Origin: Allobosea sp. Tri-44
Lineage (GTDB): Bacteria > Pseudomonadota > Alphaproteobacteria > Rhizobiales > Beijerinckiaceae
Direction of reading: 5' to 3'
Length of the DNA: 64,000 bases
Assembly: GCF_004123845.1 (NCBI RefSeq)
Contig: NZ_NBDP01000003.1
Coordinates: forward strand, 1 to 64,000
A program made the translations under genes and the position numbers. The notes under the pieces are model-generated. The model saw nothing but the letters and a program-made list of their open reading frames with translations, had not been told where the DNA came from and made no database searches. Positions within the stretch are counted from its first letter, which is position 1, and the number at the start of each line of letters is the position of its first letter. Positions 10,316 through 17,361 of this stretch are shown piece after piece.

Positions 10316-11551
10316 TTGACGCAGCTCACCACGCTCCAGAAGCTGGAGATCCTCAGCGACGCCGCGAAATACGACGCCTCCTGCGCTTCCTCCGGCACGA
10401 CCAAACGCGACTCGGTTGGCGGCAAAGGCATCGGCTCGACCACGAGTTCGGGCATCTGCCATTCCTACGCGCCGGACGGGCGCTGCATCTCGCTGCTGAA
10501 GGTCCTTTTGACCAATTTCTGCTCTTACGACTGCGTCTTCTGCATCAATCGCAGTTCGAGCAATGTCCAACGAGCGCGCTTCTCGGTCGAGGAGGTCGTC
10601 GCGCTGACGCTGAATTTCTACAAGCGCAACTATATCGAGGGCCTGTTCCTCTCCTCCGGCATCATCCGCTCGCCGGACTACACGATGGGCGAGCTGGTCC
10701 GCGTCGCCGAGGCTCTGCGCCTCGATCACGATTTCCGCGGCTATATCCACCTCAAGCTGATCCCGAGCGCGAGCCAGGATCTGATCGATCGCGCGGCGCT
10801 GTTCGCCGACCGGGTCTCGATCAATGTCGAATTGCCGAGCGAGACCTCGCTCAAGCGCTTTGCGCCTGAGAAGCAGCCGCTCGATATCCGCAGCGCGATG
10901 GGCGGTCTCAAGCTGAAGATCGACGAGTCCGTCGCCGAACGCGAGCGCTCGAAGCGGGCGCCGGTCTTCTCGCCGGCGGGGCAGAGCACACAGATGATCG
11001 TCGGCGCCGATGAGGCCAGCGACGCGACCATCCTGCAGCACAGTGCCCATCTCTACGGCGCCTATGGCCTGCGGCGGGTCTATTATTCCGCCTTCAGTCC
11101 CATCCCCGACTCGTCGAAGCAATTGCCTTTGTCGGAGCCGCCCCTGATGCGCGAGCATCGGCTCTACCAGGCCGACTGGCTGACGCGCTTCTATGGCTTC
11201 GAGGTCGATGAGATTCTCGATGCGGCGCCGGGCGGCATGCTCGACCTTGCTGTCGATCCCAAGCTCGCCTGGGCCTTGCGCCATCGCGGGCGCTTCCCGG
11301 TCGATGTCAACCGCGCCGACCGCGAATTGCTGCTGCGCATTCCCGGCCTCGGCACACGCAGCGTCGATCGTATCCTCGCCATGCGGCGGTTCCGGAGCCT
11401 GAGGCTGGAGGATGTCGGGCGGCTGGTGCGCTCGCTGCGCGTGCTCAGGCAGTTCATCGTCACCGCCGACTGGCGGCCGGGGGCCGCGCTCGATGGCGAG
11501 AGGCTGAAGGCACTACTGGCGCCAAAGCCGCAGCAACTGGCGCTGCTCTGA
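10316..11551 (+). CDS. Putative DNA modification/repair radical SAM protein (UDG-linked family)
   Basis: A 411-residue radical SAM enzyme of the family found next to uracil-DNA-glycosylase-like genes. After a conserved DAAKYDASCASSG start and GICHSYAPDGRC, the [4Fe-4S] motif CSYDCVFC has cysteines at 69, 73 and 76. A helix-hairpin-helix DNA-binding segment (LRIPGLGTRSVDRIL) lies near residue 345. I chose the TTG at 10316 because GGAGG lies five bases upstream and the in-frame ATGs at 10298 and 10304 fall in or at the edge of the SOS box. It overlaps udgX (TGATG). Role in uracil-related DNA repair is inferred from family and neighbour; the reaction is unknown. Confidence 0.88.
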   Translation: MTQLTTLQKLEILSDAAKYDASCASSGTTKRDSVGGKGIGSTTSSGICHSYAPDGRCISLLKVLLTNFCSYDCVFCINRSSSNVQRARFSVEEVVALTLNFYKRNYIEGLFLSSGIIRSPDYTMGELVRVAEALRLDHDFRGYIHLKLIPSASQDLIDRAALFADRVSINVELPSETSLKRFAPEKQPLDIRSAMGGLKLKIDESVAERERSKRAPVFSPAGQSTQMIVGADEASDATILQHSAHLYGAYGLRRVYYSAFSPIPDSSKQLPLSEPPLMREHRLYQADWLTRFYGFEVDEILDAAPGGMLDLAVDPKLAWALRHRGRFPVDVNRADRELLLRIPGLGTRSVDRILAMRRFRSLRLEDVGRLVRSLRVLRQFIVTADWRPGAALDGERLKALLAPKPQQLALL

Positions 11552-12996
11552 TGTTCGTCGCGCGCCTTTCCCATCCCGCCGATTTCGAGGGCTGGCGCAG
11601 CTTCGCCCGGCGGTTTGCGCAGGGCTCCGTCGCGCCGTCGGCGATCGACTGGCCTGTCGGCGACAGCGATTCCGGCCTGTTCGGCGAGGACGTGGTCGCG
11701 GGCGGCGAGGACAGGGCGCTCAGCGTGCCGCGCGCCTTCATCGCGTTGGCGCAGGAGGTGATCTGCCATAGCGATGCCACGCGCTTCGACCTGCTCTACC
11801 GCCTGCTCTGGCGCTTGCAGGAGGAGCGGGAATTGCTCCAGATCGCCTCCGATCACGATGTCCATCGCGCCGAGGCGCTGGCACGATCGGTCCGGCGCGA
11901 CATGCACAAGATGACCGCGTTCGTGCGCTTCCGCGAGGTCGATGACGGGCAGGGCGGCGAAGCCTTCGTCGCCTGGTTCGAGCCCGAGCACCACATCCTG
12001 GAGAAGGTCGCGGCCTTCTTCGTCGAGCGCTTCACCACGATGCGCTGGACGATCCTGACGCCGCGCGGGACGCTGCTCTGGGACGGGCGCGAGCTTCGGC
12101 TCGGCGAGGCGGCGACGCGGGCGCAGGCGCCGACCAGCGACGCGATGGAGGAGTGGTGGCGGACCTATTACGCCAGCATCTTCAACCCGGCCCGGCTGAA
12201 GCCGAAGGCGATGAAGGCTGAGATGCCGGTGAAGTACTGGCGGAATCTGCCCGAGGCCGAGCTGATTTCGCCCTTGATCGCCGATGCGGCGCGTCGAACG
12301 CAGGAGATGATCATGAGCGCTCCGACCTCACCGCAGAAGCGATGGGCGGCCGCGCCCGAACCAGCCGCTGCCGATCTCTCGGCGATCGAGAGCTGGGAGG
12401 AGGCCGCGTCCGCCGCGCGCTCCTGCCGGCGCTGCGACCTCTGGTGCGATGCGACGCAGACGGTCTTCGGCGAAGGTCCACGCAGTGCGCCGGTCGTCTT
12501 CGTCGGGGAGCAGCCGGGCGATCAGGAGGACCTCGCCGGCAAGCCCTTTATCGGCCCGGCCGGCAAGGTCTTCGACCGCGCCATGGCCGATGCCGGGCTC
12601 GACCGCACCCAAGCCTATGTCACCAATGCGGTGAAGCACTTCAAATTCCAGCTGCGCGGCAAGCGGCGCATCCACGAGAAGCCGAATGCCGGGGAGGTCA
12701 AGGCGTGCCGCTTCTGGCTCGATCTCGAGCTCGGCTTCGTCAAGCCGCAATTGGTGGTGGCGCTCGGCGCGACCGCGCTCAAGGCGCTGACCGGCCATGC
12801 CGGCTCGCTGACGGCGGCGCGTGGGCGCGAGCTCGCCCTGCCGGATGGCACGCCGCTGCTGGCGACCGTCCATCCCTCCTATCTGCTGCGCCTGCCGGAC
12901 GAGGATGCGAAGGAGGCCGAGACCAGGCGCTTCATCGCCGACCTCAAGCAGGTCGGCAGCCTTGTACCGACTTTACGTCTGCCGAAGGCGGCTTGA
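11551..12996 (+). CDS. udgX: DUF4130 domain fused to UdgX-type uracil-DNA-binding protein
   Basis: A 481-residue fusion. Residues 1 to about 255 form the TIGR03915/DUF4130 domain usually encoded beside the radical-SAM partner (YRLLWRLQEE, ARSVRRDMHKM, RFTTMRWTILTP). Residues from about 280 form an Fe-S uracil-DNA glycosylase-like domain: CRRC at 292-295, motif A GEQPGDQEDLAG, a third cysteine at 386, and motif B HPSYLLRLPDE at 441-451. The KRRIH loop at 371-375 is diagnostic of UdgX. In the mycobacterial protein its His covalently bonds the abasic sugar after uracil excision; His375 is the equivalent here. Translationally coupled to the radical-SAM gene under one SOS box. Confidence 0.92.
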   Translation: MFVARLSHPADFEGWRSFARRFAQGSVAPSAIDWPVGDSDSGLFGEDVVAGGEDRALSVPRAFIALAQEVICHSDATRFDLLYRLLWRLQEERELLQIASDHDVHRAEALARSVRRDMHKMTAFVRFREVDDGQGGEAFVAWFEPEHHILEKVAAFFVERFTTMRWTILTPRGTLLWDGRELRLGEAATRAQAPTSDAMEEWWRTYYASIFNPARLKPKAMKAEMPVKYWRNLPEAELISPLIADAARRTQEMIMSAPTSPQKRWAAAPEPAAADLSAIESWEEAASAARSCRRCDLWCDATQTVFGEGPRSAPVVFVGEQPGDQEDLAGKPFIGPAGKVFDRAMADAGLDRTQAYVTNAVKHFKFQLRGKRRIHEKPNAGEVKACRFWLDLELGFVKPQLVVALGATALKALTGHAGSLTAARGRELALPDGTPLLATVHPSYLLRLPDEDAKEAETRRFIADLKQVGSLVPTLRLPKAA

Positions 12997-13048
12997 CCGT
13001 TACTGACTCGCAGTGTCCGCTGCCGCGGCGTTCGCGATAGGCAGGCCA

Positions 13049-13810
13049 ATGTTCGACGATCTCAACGGCAAGCGGATTTTGGTGACGGGTGCCTCCTCGG
13101 GGCTTGGCGCACATTTCGCCCGGCTGCTTGCGGGCAAGGGCGCGCTGGTCGCCGCCGCGGCACGCCGGACCGACCGGCTTCAGGAGCTGGCGCGTGAGGG
13201 CGAGGGGCTGCCGGGCCGGGTCATCCCGCTCGCGCTCGATGTGAGTTCCGTCGCGGCGATCGAGGCGGGCGTCGCTGAGGCCGCCGGGCTGCTCGGCGGG
13301 CTCGACGTGCTCGTCAACAATGCCGGCGTCGGCGAGACGGAAGCTGCGCTCTCGGTCAGCGAGGCGCAATGGGACGCCCAGCTCGACGTCAACCTGAAGG
13401 GCTGCTTCTTCGCCGCTCAGTCCGCAGCGAAGATCATGGCCGATCAGGCCAGCGGCGGCGCGATCGTCAATATCGCCTCGATCCTCGGCGAGCGCGTCGC
13501 GGGCCGGGTCGCGCCCTATGCGATCTCTAAGGCCGGGCTGATCCAGATGACCAAGGCGCTGGCACTGGAATGGGCAAGGCACGCGATCAGGGTCAACGCG
13601 CTGGCGCCGGGCTATGTTGTCACCGACATCAACCGGGAGTTCTTCGCGAGCGAGGCGGGCGAGGCGCTGAAGAAGCGGATCCCGATGCGCCGGGCCGGCG
13701 AGCTCGACGACCTCGACGGGCCGCTGCTGCTGCTCTCGTCCGATGCCGGGCGCTACATGACCGGCGCCGTCGTCGCGGTCGATGGCGGGCATCTGGTCAG
13801 CGGGCTGTAG
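13049..13810 (+). CDS. SDR family oxidoreductase
   Basis: A 253-residue classical short-chain dehydrogenase: TGASSGLG nucleotide-binding motif near residue 14, NNAG near 90, catalytic Ser in NIASILGERV, and YAISK catalytic Tyr-Lys near 155, followed by RVNALAPGYV. It is NAD(P)(H)-dependent and cytoplasmic; the substrate is unknown. I start at the ATG at 13049 rather than the upstream GTG because MFDDLNGKRILVTG matches family length. It sits 52 bases after udgX on the same strand and might be co-transcribed, but nothing in it suggests DNA repair. Confidence 0.9.
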   Translation: MFDDLNGKRILVTGASSGLGAHFARLLAGKGALVAAAARRTDRLQELAREGEGLPGRVIPLALDVSSVAAIEAGVAEAAGLLGGLDVLVNNAGVGETEAALSVSEAQWDAQLDVNLKGCFFAAQSAAKIMADQASGGAIVNIASILGERVAGRVAPYAISKAGLIQMTKALALEWARHAIRVNALAPGYVVTDINREFFASEAGEALKKRIPMRRAGELDDLDGPLLLLSSDAGRYMTGAVVAVDGGHLVSGL

Positions 13811-13829
13811 GAATCCGATCGCGCTCTTC

Positions 13830-13918
13830 CGTCATTGCGAGCGAAGCGAAGCAATCCAGGAGCGGAAGAGCTCTACGTCTTCCTGGATTGCTTCGTCGCT
13901 GCGCTCCTCGCAATGACG
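13830..13918. repeat. Intergenic REP-like palindrome, family B
   Basis: Nearly perfect inverted repeat with arms GTCATTGCGAGCGAAGCGAA...CCAGGA and TCCTGGATTGCTTCG...CTCGCAATGAC. It is a second copy of the element at 9866-9955 and again lies between convergent genes, between the SDR and the puuE-uraD fusion. Confidence 0.8.
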
Positions 13919-13931
13919 AGGATGTCCTCCT

Positions 13932-15356
13932 TCAAGCGGCGGGCAGCAGGTCCTTCAGCCGGATCAGGGCGATCTTCTCGACCTGCGCCAGCGCCGTCGC
14001 GAACTCCTGCTCCGGCGTGCTCTTCAGTCGTTCTTCGAAGGAGGCGAGGATGTCCGCCTTGGTCAGCCCCTTGACCGCGAGAATGAAGGGGATGCCGAAG
14101 CGCGCCTTGTAGGCTTCGTTCAGCGCGGTGAAGCGGGCGCGCTCGTCCGATGTCAGGCGGTCGAGCCCTGCCGAGCCCTGCTCATTGGCCGATTCCGGTG
14201 TCAGCTCGCCGGCAGCGGCGATCTTGCCGGCGAGGTCGGGATGGGCATCGAGCAGCGCCTTCTGCCGCTCGCGCGGGGCCTTGCGCATCACCGCGACCAT
14301 CGCTTTGTGTAGTTCTTCGGCCGTGTCCTGCATCGGGGAGAGCCCTGCTGCATGGGTCTGCTCGGCGATCCAGGGCGAGTGCTCCCAGACGCGGCCATAG
14401 ACCTCGGTGAACAGCGCCTGCGGCAGGCGCGACGGCTTGTAGCCGTCGGCCGGCGGCTGCGTCCTGACCCAATGGCGGGCGATGTCGAGTCGGGTCGCGA
14501 CCCAGACCCGATCATGGCTTTGGACATAGTCGAGGAAGCGGGCGAGCGCGGCGGCGCGGCCGGGCCGGCCGACGAGCCGGCAATGCAGGCCGACCGACAT
14601 CATCTTCGGCGCGGTCTCGCCTTCGGCATAGAGCGTGTCGAACGAGTCCTTGAGATAGGCGAAGAACTGATCGCCGCTGTTGAAGCCCTGCGGCGTTGCA
14701 AAGCGCATGTCGTTGGCGTCGAGCGTATAGGGCACAGCGAGTTGCGGGCCATGAGGGCCTTCGAGCCAATAGGGCAGTTCGTCGGCATAGACGTCGGCGG
14801 TATAGAGGAAGCCGCCTTCTTCCATGGTCAGGGGAATGGTGTTGACCGAGGTCCGGCCCTGATAGCAGCCGAGCGGGCGTGTCCCGGCGAGCTCTGTCTG
14901 GATGCGGATCGCCTCGGCGATATGCGCGCGCTCGGTCTCGGCCGGCAGGTCGCGATAGTCGATCCATTTCAGGCCGTGGGTCGCGATCTCCCAGCCGGCT
15001 TCCTGCATCGAGGCGACGATCTCCGGATAGCGCTGCAGGGCCGAGGCGACGGCGAAGACCGTGACCGGCATGTTCCGCTCGGTGAACATCCGCCAGAGTC
15101 GCCAATAGCCGGCGCGCGAGCCGTATTCGTAGATCGACTCCATGTTCATGTGGCGCTGGCCGGGCCAGGGTGCTGCGCCGACGATCTCGGAGAGGAAGGC
15201 CTCCGAGGCGGCATCGCCATGCAGGATGTTGTTTTCGCCGCCCTCCTCGTAATTCACCACGAACTGCACGGCGATGCGGGCCTCGCTGGGCCAGTGCGGA
15301 TGCGGCGGGTTGCGGCCATGGCCGACGAGGTCGCGGGGGTAGGGCGAGGGGTTCAT
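13932..15356 (-). CDS. puuE: Bifunctional allantoinase PuuE / OHCU decarboxylase UraD
   Basis: A 474-residue fusion for the last steps of urate breakdown. Residues 1 to about 305 are a cofactor-independent allantoinase of the polysaccharide-deacetylase fold (YPRDLVGHGRNPPHP, VNYEEGGENNILHGD, GWEIATHGLKWID), which hydrolyses allantoin to allantoate. Residues from about 310 are OHCU decarboxylase (YGRVWEHSPWIAE, LLDAHPDLAG, ARFGIPFILAVKG), giving S-allantoin. The start is uncertain: an in-frame ATG 18 bases upstream (MDLNQP) is possible and neither has a strong ribosome site. It follows uraH on the same strand and diverges from puuD. Confidence 0.93.
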   Translation of the reverse strand: MNPSPYPRDLVGHGRNPPHPHWPSEARIAVQFVVNYEEGGENNILHGDAASEAFLSEIVGAAPWPGQRHMNMESIYEYGSRAGYWRLWRMFTERNMPVTVFAVASALQRYPEIVASMQEAGWEIATHGLKWIDYRDLPAETERAHIAEAIRIQTELAGTRPLGCYQGRTSVNTIPLTMEEGGFLYTADVYADELPYWLEGPHGPQLAVPYTLDANDMRFATPQGFNSGDQFFAYLKDSFDTLYAEGETAPKMMSVGLHCRLVGRPGRAAALARFLDYVQSHDRVWVATRLDIARHWVRTQPPADGYKPSRLPQALFTEVYGRVWEHSPWIAEQTHAAGLSPMQDTAEELHKAMVAVMRKAPRERQKALLDAHPDLAGKIAAAGELTPESANEQGSAGLDRLTSDERARFTALNEAYKARFGIPFILAVKGLTKADILASFEERLKSTPEQEFATALAQVEKIALIRLKDLLPAA

Positions 15357-15424
15357 AGGCTGATTCAAGTCCATGCGACGGAGATTCAAGAGCGACGTGC
15401 AAGCCGTTGGCGACAGAGTCGTTT

Positions 15425-15778
15425 TCAGCTGCCGCGATAGGTCGAATAGCTCCAGGGCGAAGCGAGCAGGGGGACGTGATAATGCCCTTGCGGCTCGGCG
15501 ATGGCGAAGCGGATCGGCACGAGATCGAGGAAGGCGGGCTCGGGCAGTTTCGTTCCGAGATGGCGGAAATAGTCGCCGATCGCGAAGGTCAGCTCGTAGC
15601 TGCCGACGGGCAACGTGCCGGTGAGCAGCGGTGCATCGGTGCGGCCGTCGACATTGGTCACGGTGTCGACGACACGCTCGCGACTGCCATCCGGCAGCAG
15701 CGCGTCGAGCGCGATCGCGACGCCAGCGGCCGGCTTGCCGCGGACCGTATCGAGCACATGCGTCGACAGGCGCCCCAT
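15425..15778 (-). CDS. uraH: 5-hydroxyisourate hydrolase
   Basis: A 117-residue transthyretin-like protein with all the family's ends: LSTHVLDTVRGKPA at the N-terminus, the middle TNVDGRTDAPLL, and the C-terminal YHVPLLASPWSYSTYRGS. It hydrolyses 5-hydroxyisourate to OHCU, the substrate of the UraD domain encoded next. No signal peptide is present, so it acts in the cytoplasm. It is the first gene of the uraH-puuE unit, and the urate oxidase gene diverges across a 150-base gap that must hold both promoters. Confidence 0.95.
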   Translation of the reverse strand: MGRLSTHVLDTVRGKPAAGVAIALDALLPDGSRERVVDTVTNVDGRTDAPLLTGTLPVGSYELTFAIGDYFRHLGTKLPEPAFLDLVPIRFAIAEPQGHYHVPLLASPWSYSTYRGS

Positions 15779-15928
15779 GCCTTAAAACCTCTCGTTGAAG
15801 CCGCGCCGCGCGGCCGGAATGCCGCTTGCCTTCCGAAGGCGCGAACCTAGTCTTGAAGGCGATGCAAGTTCCATCCCGGATTCGGCCCTGTCAATTCGCT
15901 CGCATGCGGCTCTGCCTGGAGCACATCC

Positions 15929-17179
15929 GTGCTTGAGGCCTATCTGATGGAATGGGGCAGCCAGCTCTTGCGTTGGCTGCATGTGATCGCGGCGATCGCC
16001 TGGATCGGCTCGTCCTTCTTCTTCATTCATCTCGACGCTTCGCTCCGGGCAGCGCCCGACGCGCCCAGGACCGAAGCCGGCCAGCCGACGCAGTTCCTCG
16101 CCTGGCAGGTCCATGGCGGCGGCTTCTATGCGATGCGCAAATACCTGGTCGCGCCGGAGGTGCTGCCGAAGGAGCTGACCTGGCACAAATGGCAGGCCTA
16201 CTGGACCTGGATCTCCGGCTTCTTCCTGCTGGTCTGGGTCTACTACGCCCAGTCGGAGCTCTATCTGATCGACCCTGCTGTGATGGCGCTCTCGCCCTTC
16301 GCGGCGGGTGCGATCGGCATCGCGGCGCTGGCCGGCGGCTGGCTGTTCTACGACCTGCTCTGCAGGTCGCCGCTGGGCAAGAATGATGTCGTGCTCGGTC
16401 TGCTCGGATTCGGCTATGTGGTTGCCGCCAGCTGGGCCTTCGCCTCGGTCTTCTCGGGGCGCGGCGCGCTGATCCATACCGGCGCGTTGATGGCGACGAT
16501 CATGTCGGCCAATGTCTTCTTCGTGATCATGCCCGGCCAGCGCAAGACCATCGCTGCGATGGTCGCCGGCGAGGTGCCCGATCCGAAATACGGCAAGCAG
16601 GCCAAGCAGCGCTCGCTGCACAACAACTACATCACCCTGCCGGTGCTGTTCCTGATGCTGGCGAACCACTACCCGGTGACCTACGCCAATTCGGTGGTGA
16701 TCCCGGCCCTGGTCGCGCTGATCATCGTCGCCGGCGCGCTGATCCGGCACTTTTACAATGTCCGCCATGCCGATCATGCGAAATCGCCATGGTGGACCTG
16801 GGCGGTGGCGGCGCTGGCGCTTTGGCTCGCCTTCTGGGTGGCGATGGCATCCTCTCCGGGTGGGCGCGAGCGGCTCGGCCTGAAGCCGCTCGAACCGGTG
16901 AAGCCGGTCATGCTCGCCGGCCTCGTGCCGCCCTCGTCCGAGGTCGCCAACATCGTCACCGGCCGCTGCGCCATGTGCCACGCGCCGGAGCCGTCCTGGC
17001 CCGGTATCGGGATCGCGCCCAAGGGCGTCTATCTGCACGAACCCGAGCTGATCGCCCGCCAGCGCCGCGCCATCGGCATGCAGGCGGTGCTGACCCATGC
17101 CATGCCGCCGAACAACCTCTCAGGCATGACCGAGGGCGAGCGGCGCGTGCTCGCCGCCTGGGTTGCGCAGAAGCGCTGA
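15929..17179 (+). CDS. puuD: Membrane urate oxidase with C-terminal cytochrome c domain
   Basis: A 416-residue PuuD (DUF989 family). The N-terminal part has about eight TM helices with conserved LRWLHVIAAIAWIGSSFFFIH, HGGGFY and SLHNNYITLPVLFLM. The C-terminal tail is a cytochrome c domain with one heme motif, RCAMCH, and a probable Met axial ligand near AMPPNN. It oxidises urate to 5-hydroxyisourate and passes electrons to the respiratory chain. The GTG start has GGAG seven bases upstream; MEWGSQ six codons later is the alternative. It begins the pathway completed by the divergent uraH and puuE-uraD genes. Confidence 0.94.
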   Translation: MLEAYLMEWGSQLLRWLHVIAAIAWIGSSFFFIHLDASLRAAPDAPRTEAGQPTQFLAWQVHGGGFYAMRKYLVAPEVLPKELTWHKWQAYWTWISGFFLLVWVYYAQSELYLIDPAVMALSPFAAGAIGIAALAGGWLFYDLLCRSPLGKNDVVLGLLGFGYVVAASWAFASVFSGRGALIHTGALMATIMSANVFFVIMPGQRKTIAAMVAGEVPDPKYGKQAKQRSLHNNYITLPVLFLMLANHYPVTYANSVVIPALVALIIVAGALIRHFYNVRHADHAKSPWWTWAVAALALWLAFWVAMASSPGGRERLGLKPLEPVKPVMLAGLVPPSSEVANIVTGRCAMCHAPEPSWPGIGIAPKGVYLHEPELIARQRRAIGMQAVLTHAMPPNNLSGMTEGERRVLAAWVAQKR

Positions 17180-17197
17180 CTCCGCGCTGCTGACAGC

Positions 17198-17279
17198 GGC
17201 ATGGTGACGCTGCCATGCCACAGTCAGGCGCGTGATCCGCGCCATTCAGTTTCATTCAGTTTCGGTTCATCGCGGAACC
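17198..17279. repeat. Hairpins and tandem 10-mer between puuD and the YfhO-like gene
   Basis: GGCATGG-TGACGCTG-CCATGCC (17198-17219) forms a hairpin just after puuD and may be a weak terminator, although no T-run follows. ATTCAGTTTC is then repeated twice in tandem (17244-17253 and 17254-17263), followed immediately by GGTTC-ATCGCG-GAACC (17264-17279). The tandem repeat next to a small dyad looks operator-like for the downstream gene, but no regulator is identifiable. Confidence 0.45.
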
Positions 17280-17361
17280 ATCATCGTCGACCCTGATCAC
17301 ATCGGCGTGATCGGCGCGTGATCATGCGCGGCCGGGAGCGCCAGGGGCCTTGGGGGTCCAG

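Noticed and set aside
9866..13918. Family B repeats as a possible CRISPR array or IS ends
   Set aside because: Only two copies 4 kb apart, each an internal palindrome; there are no spacers, target duplications or transposase.
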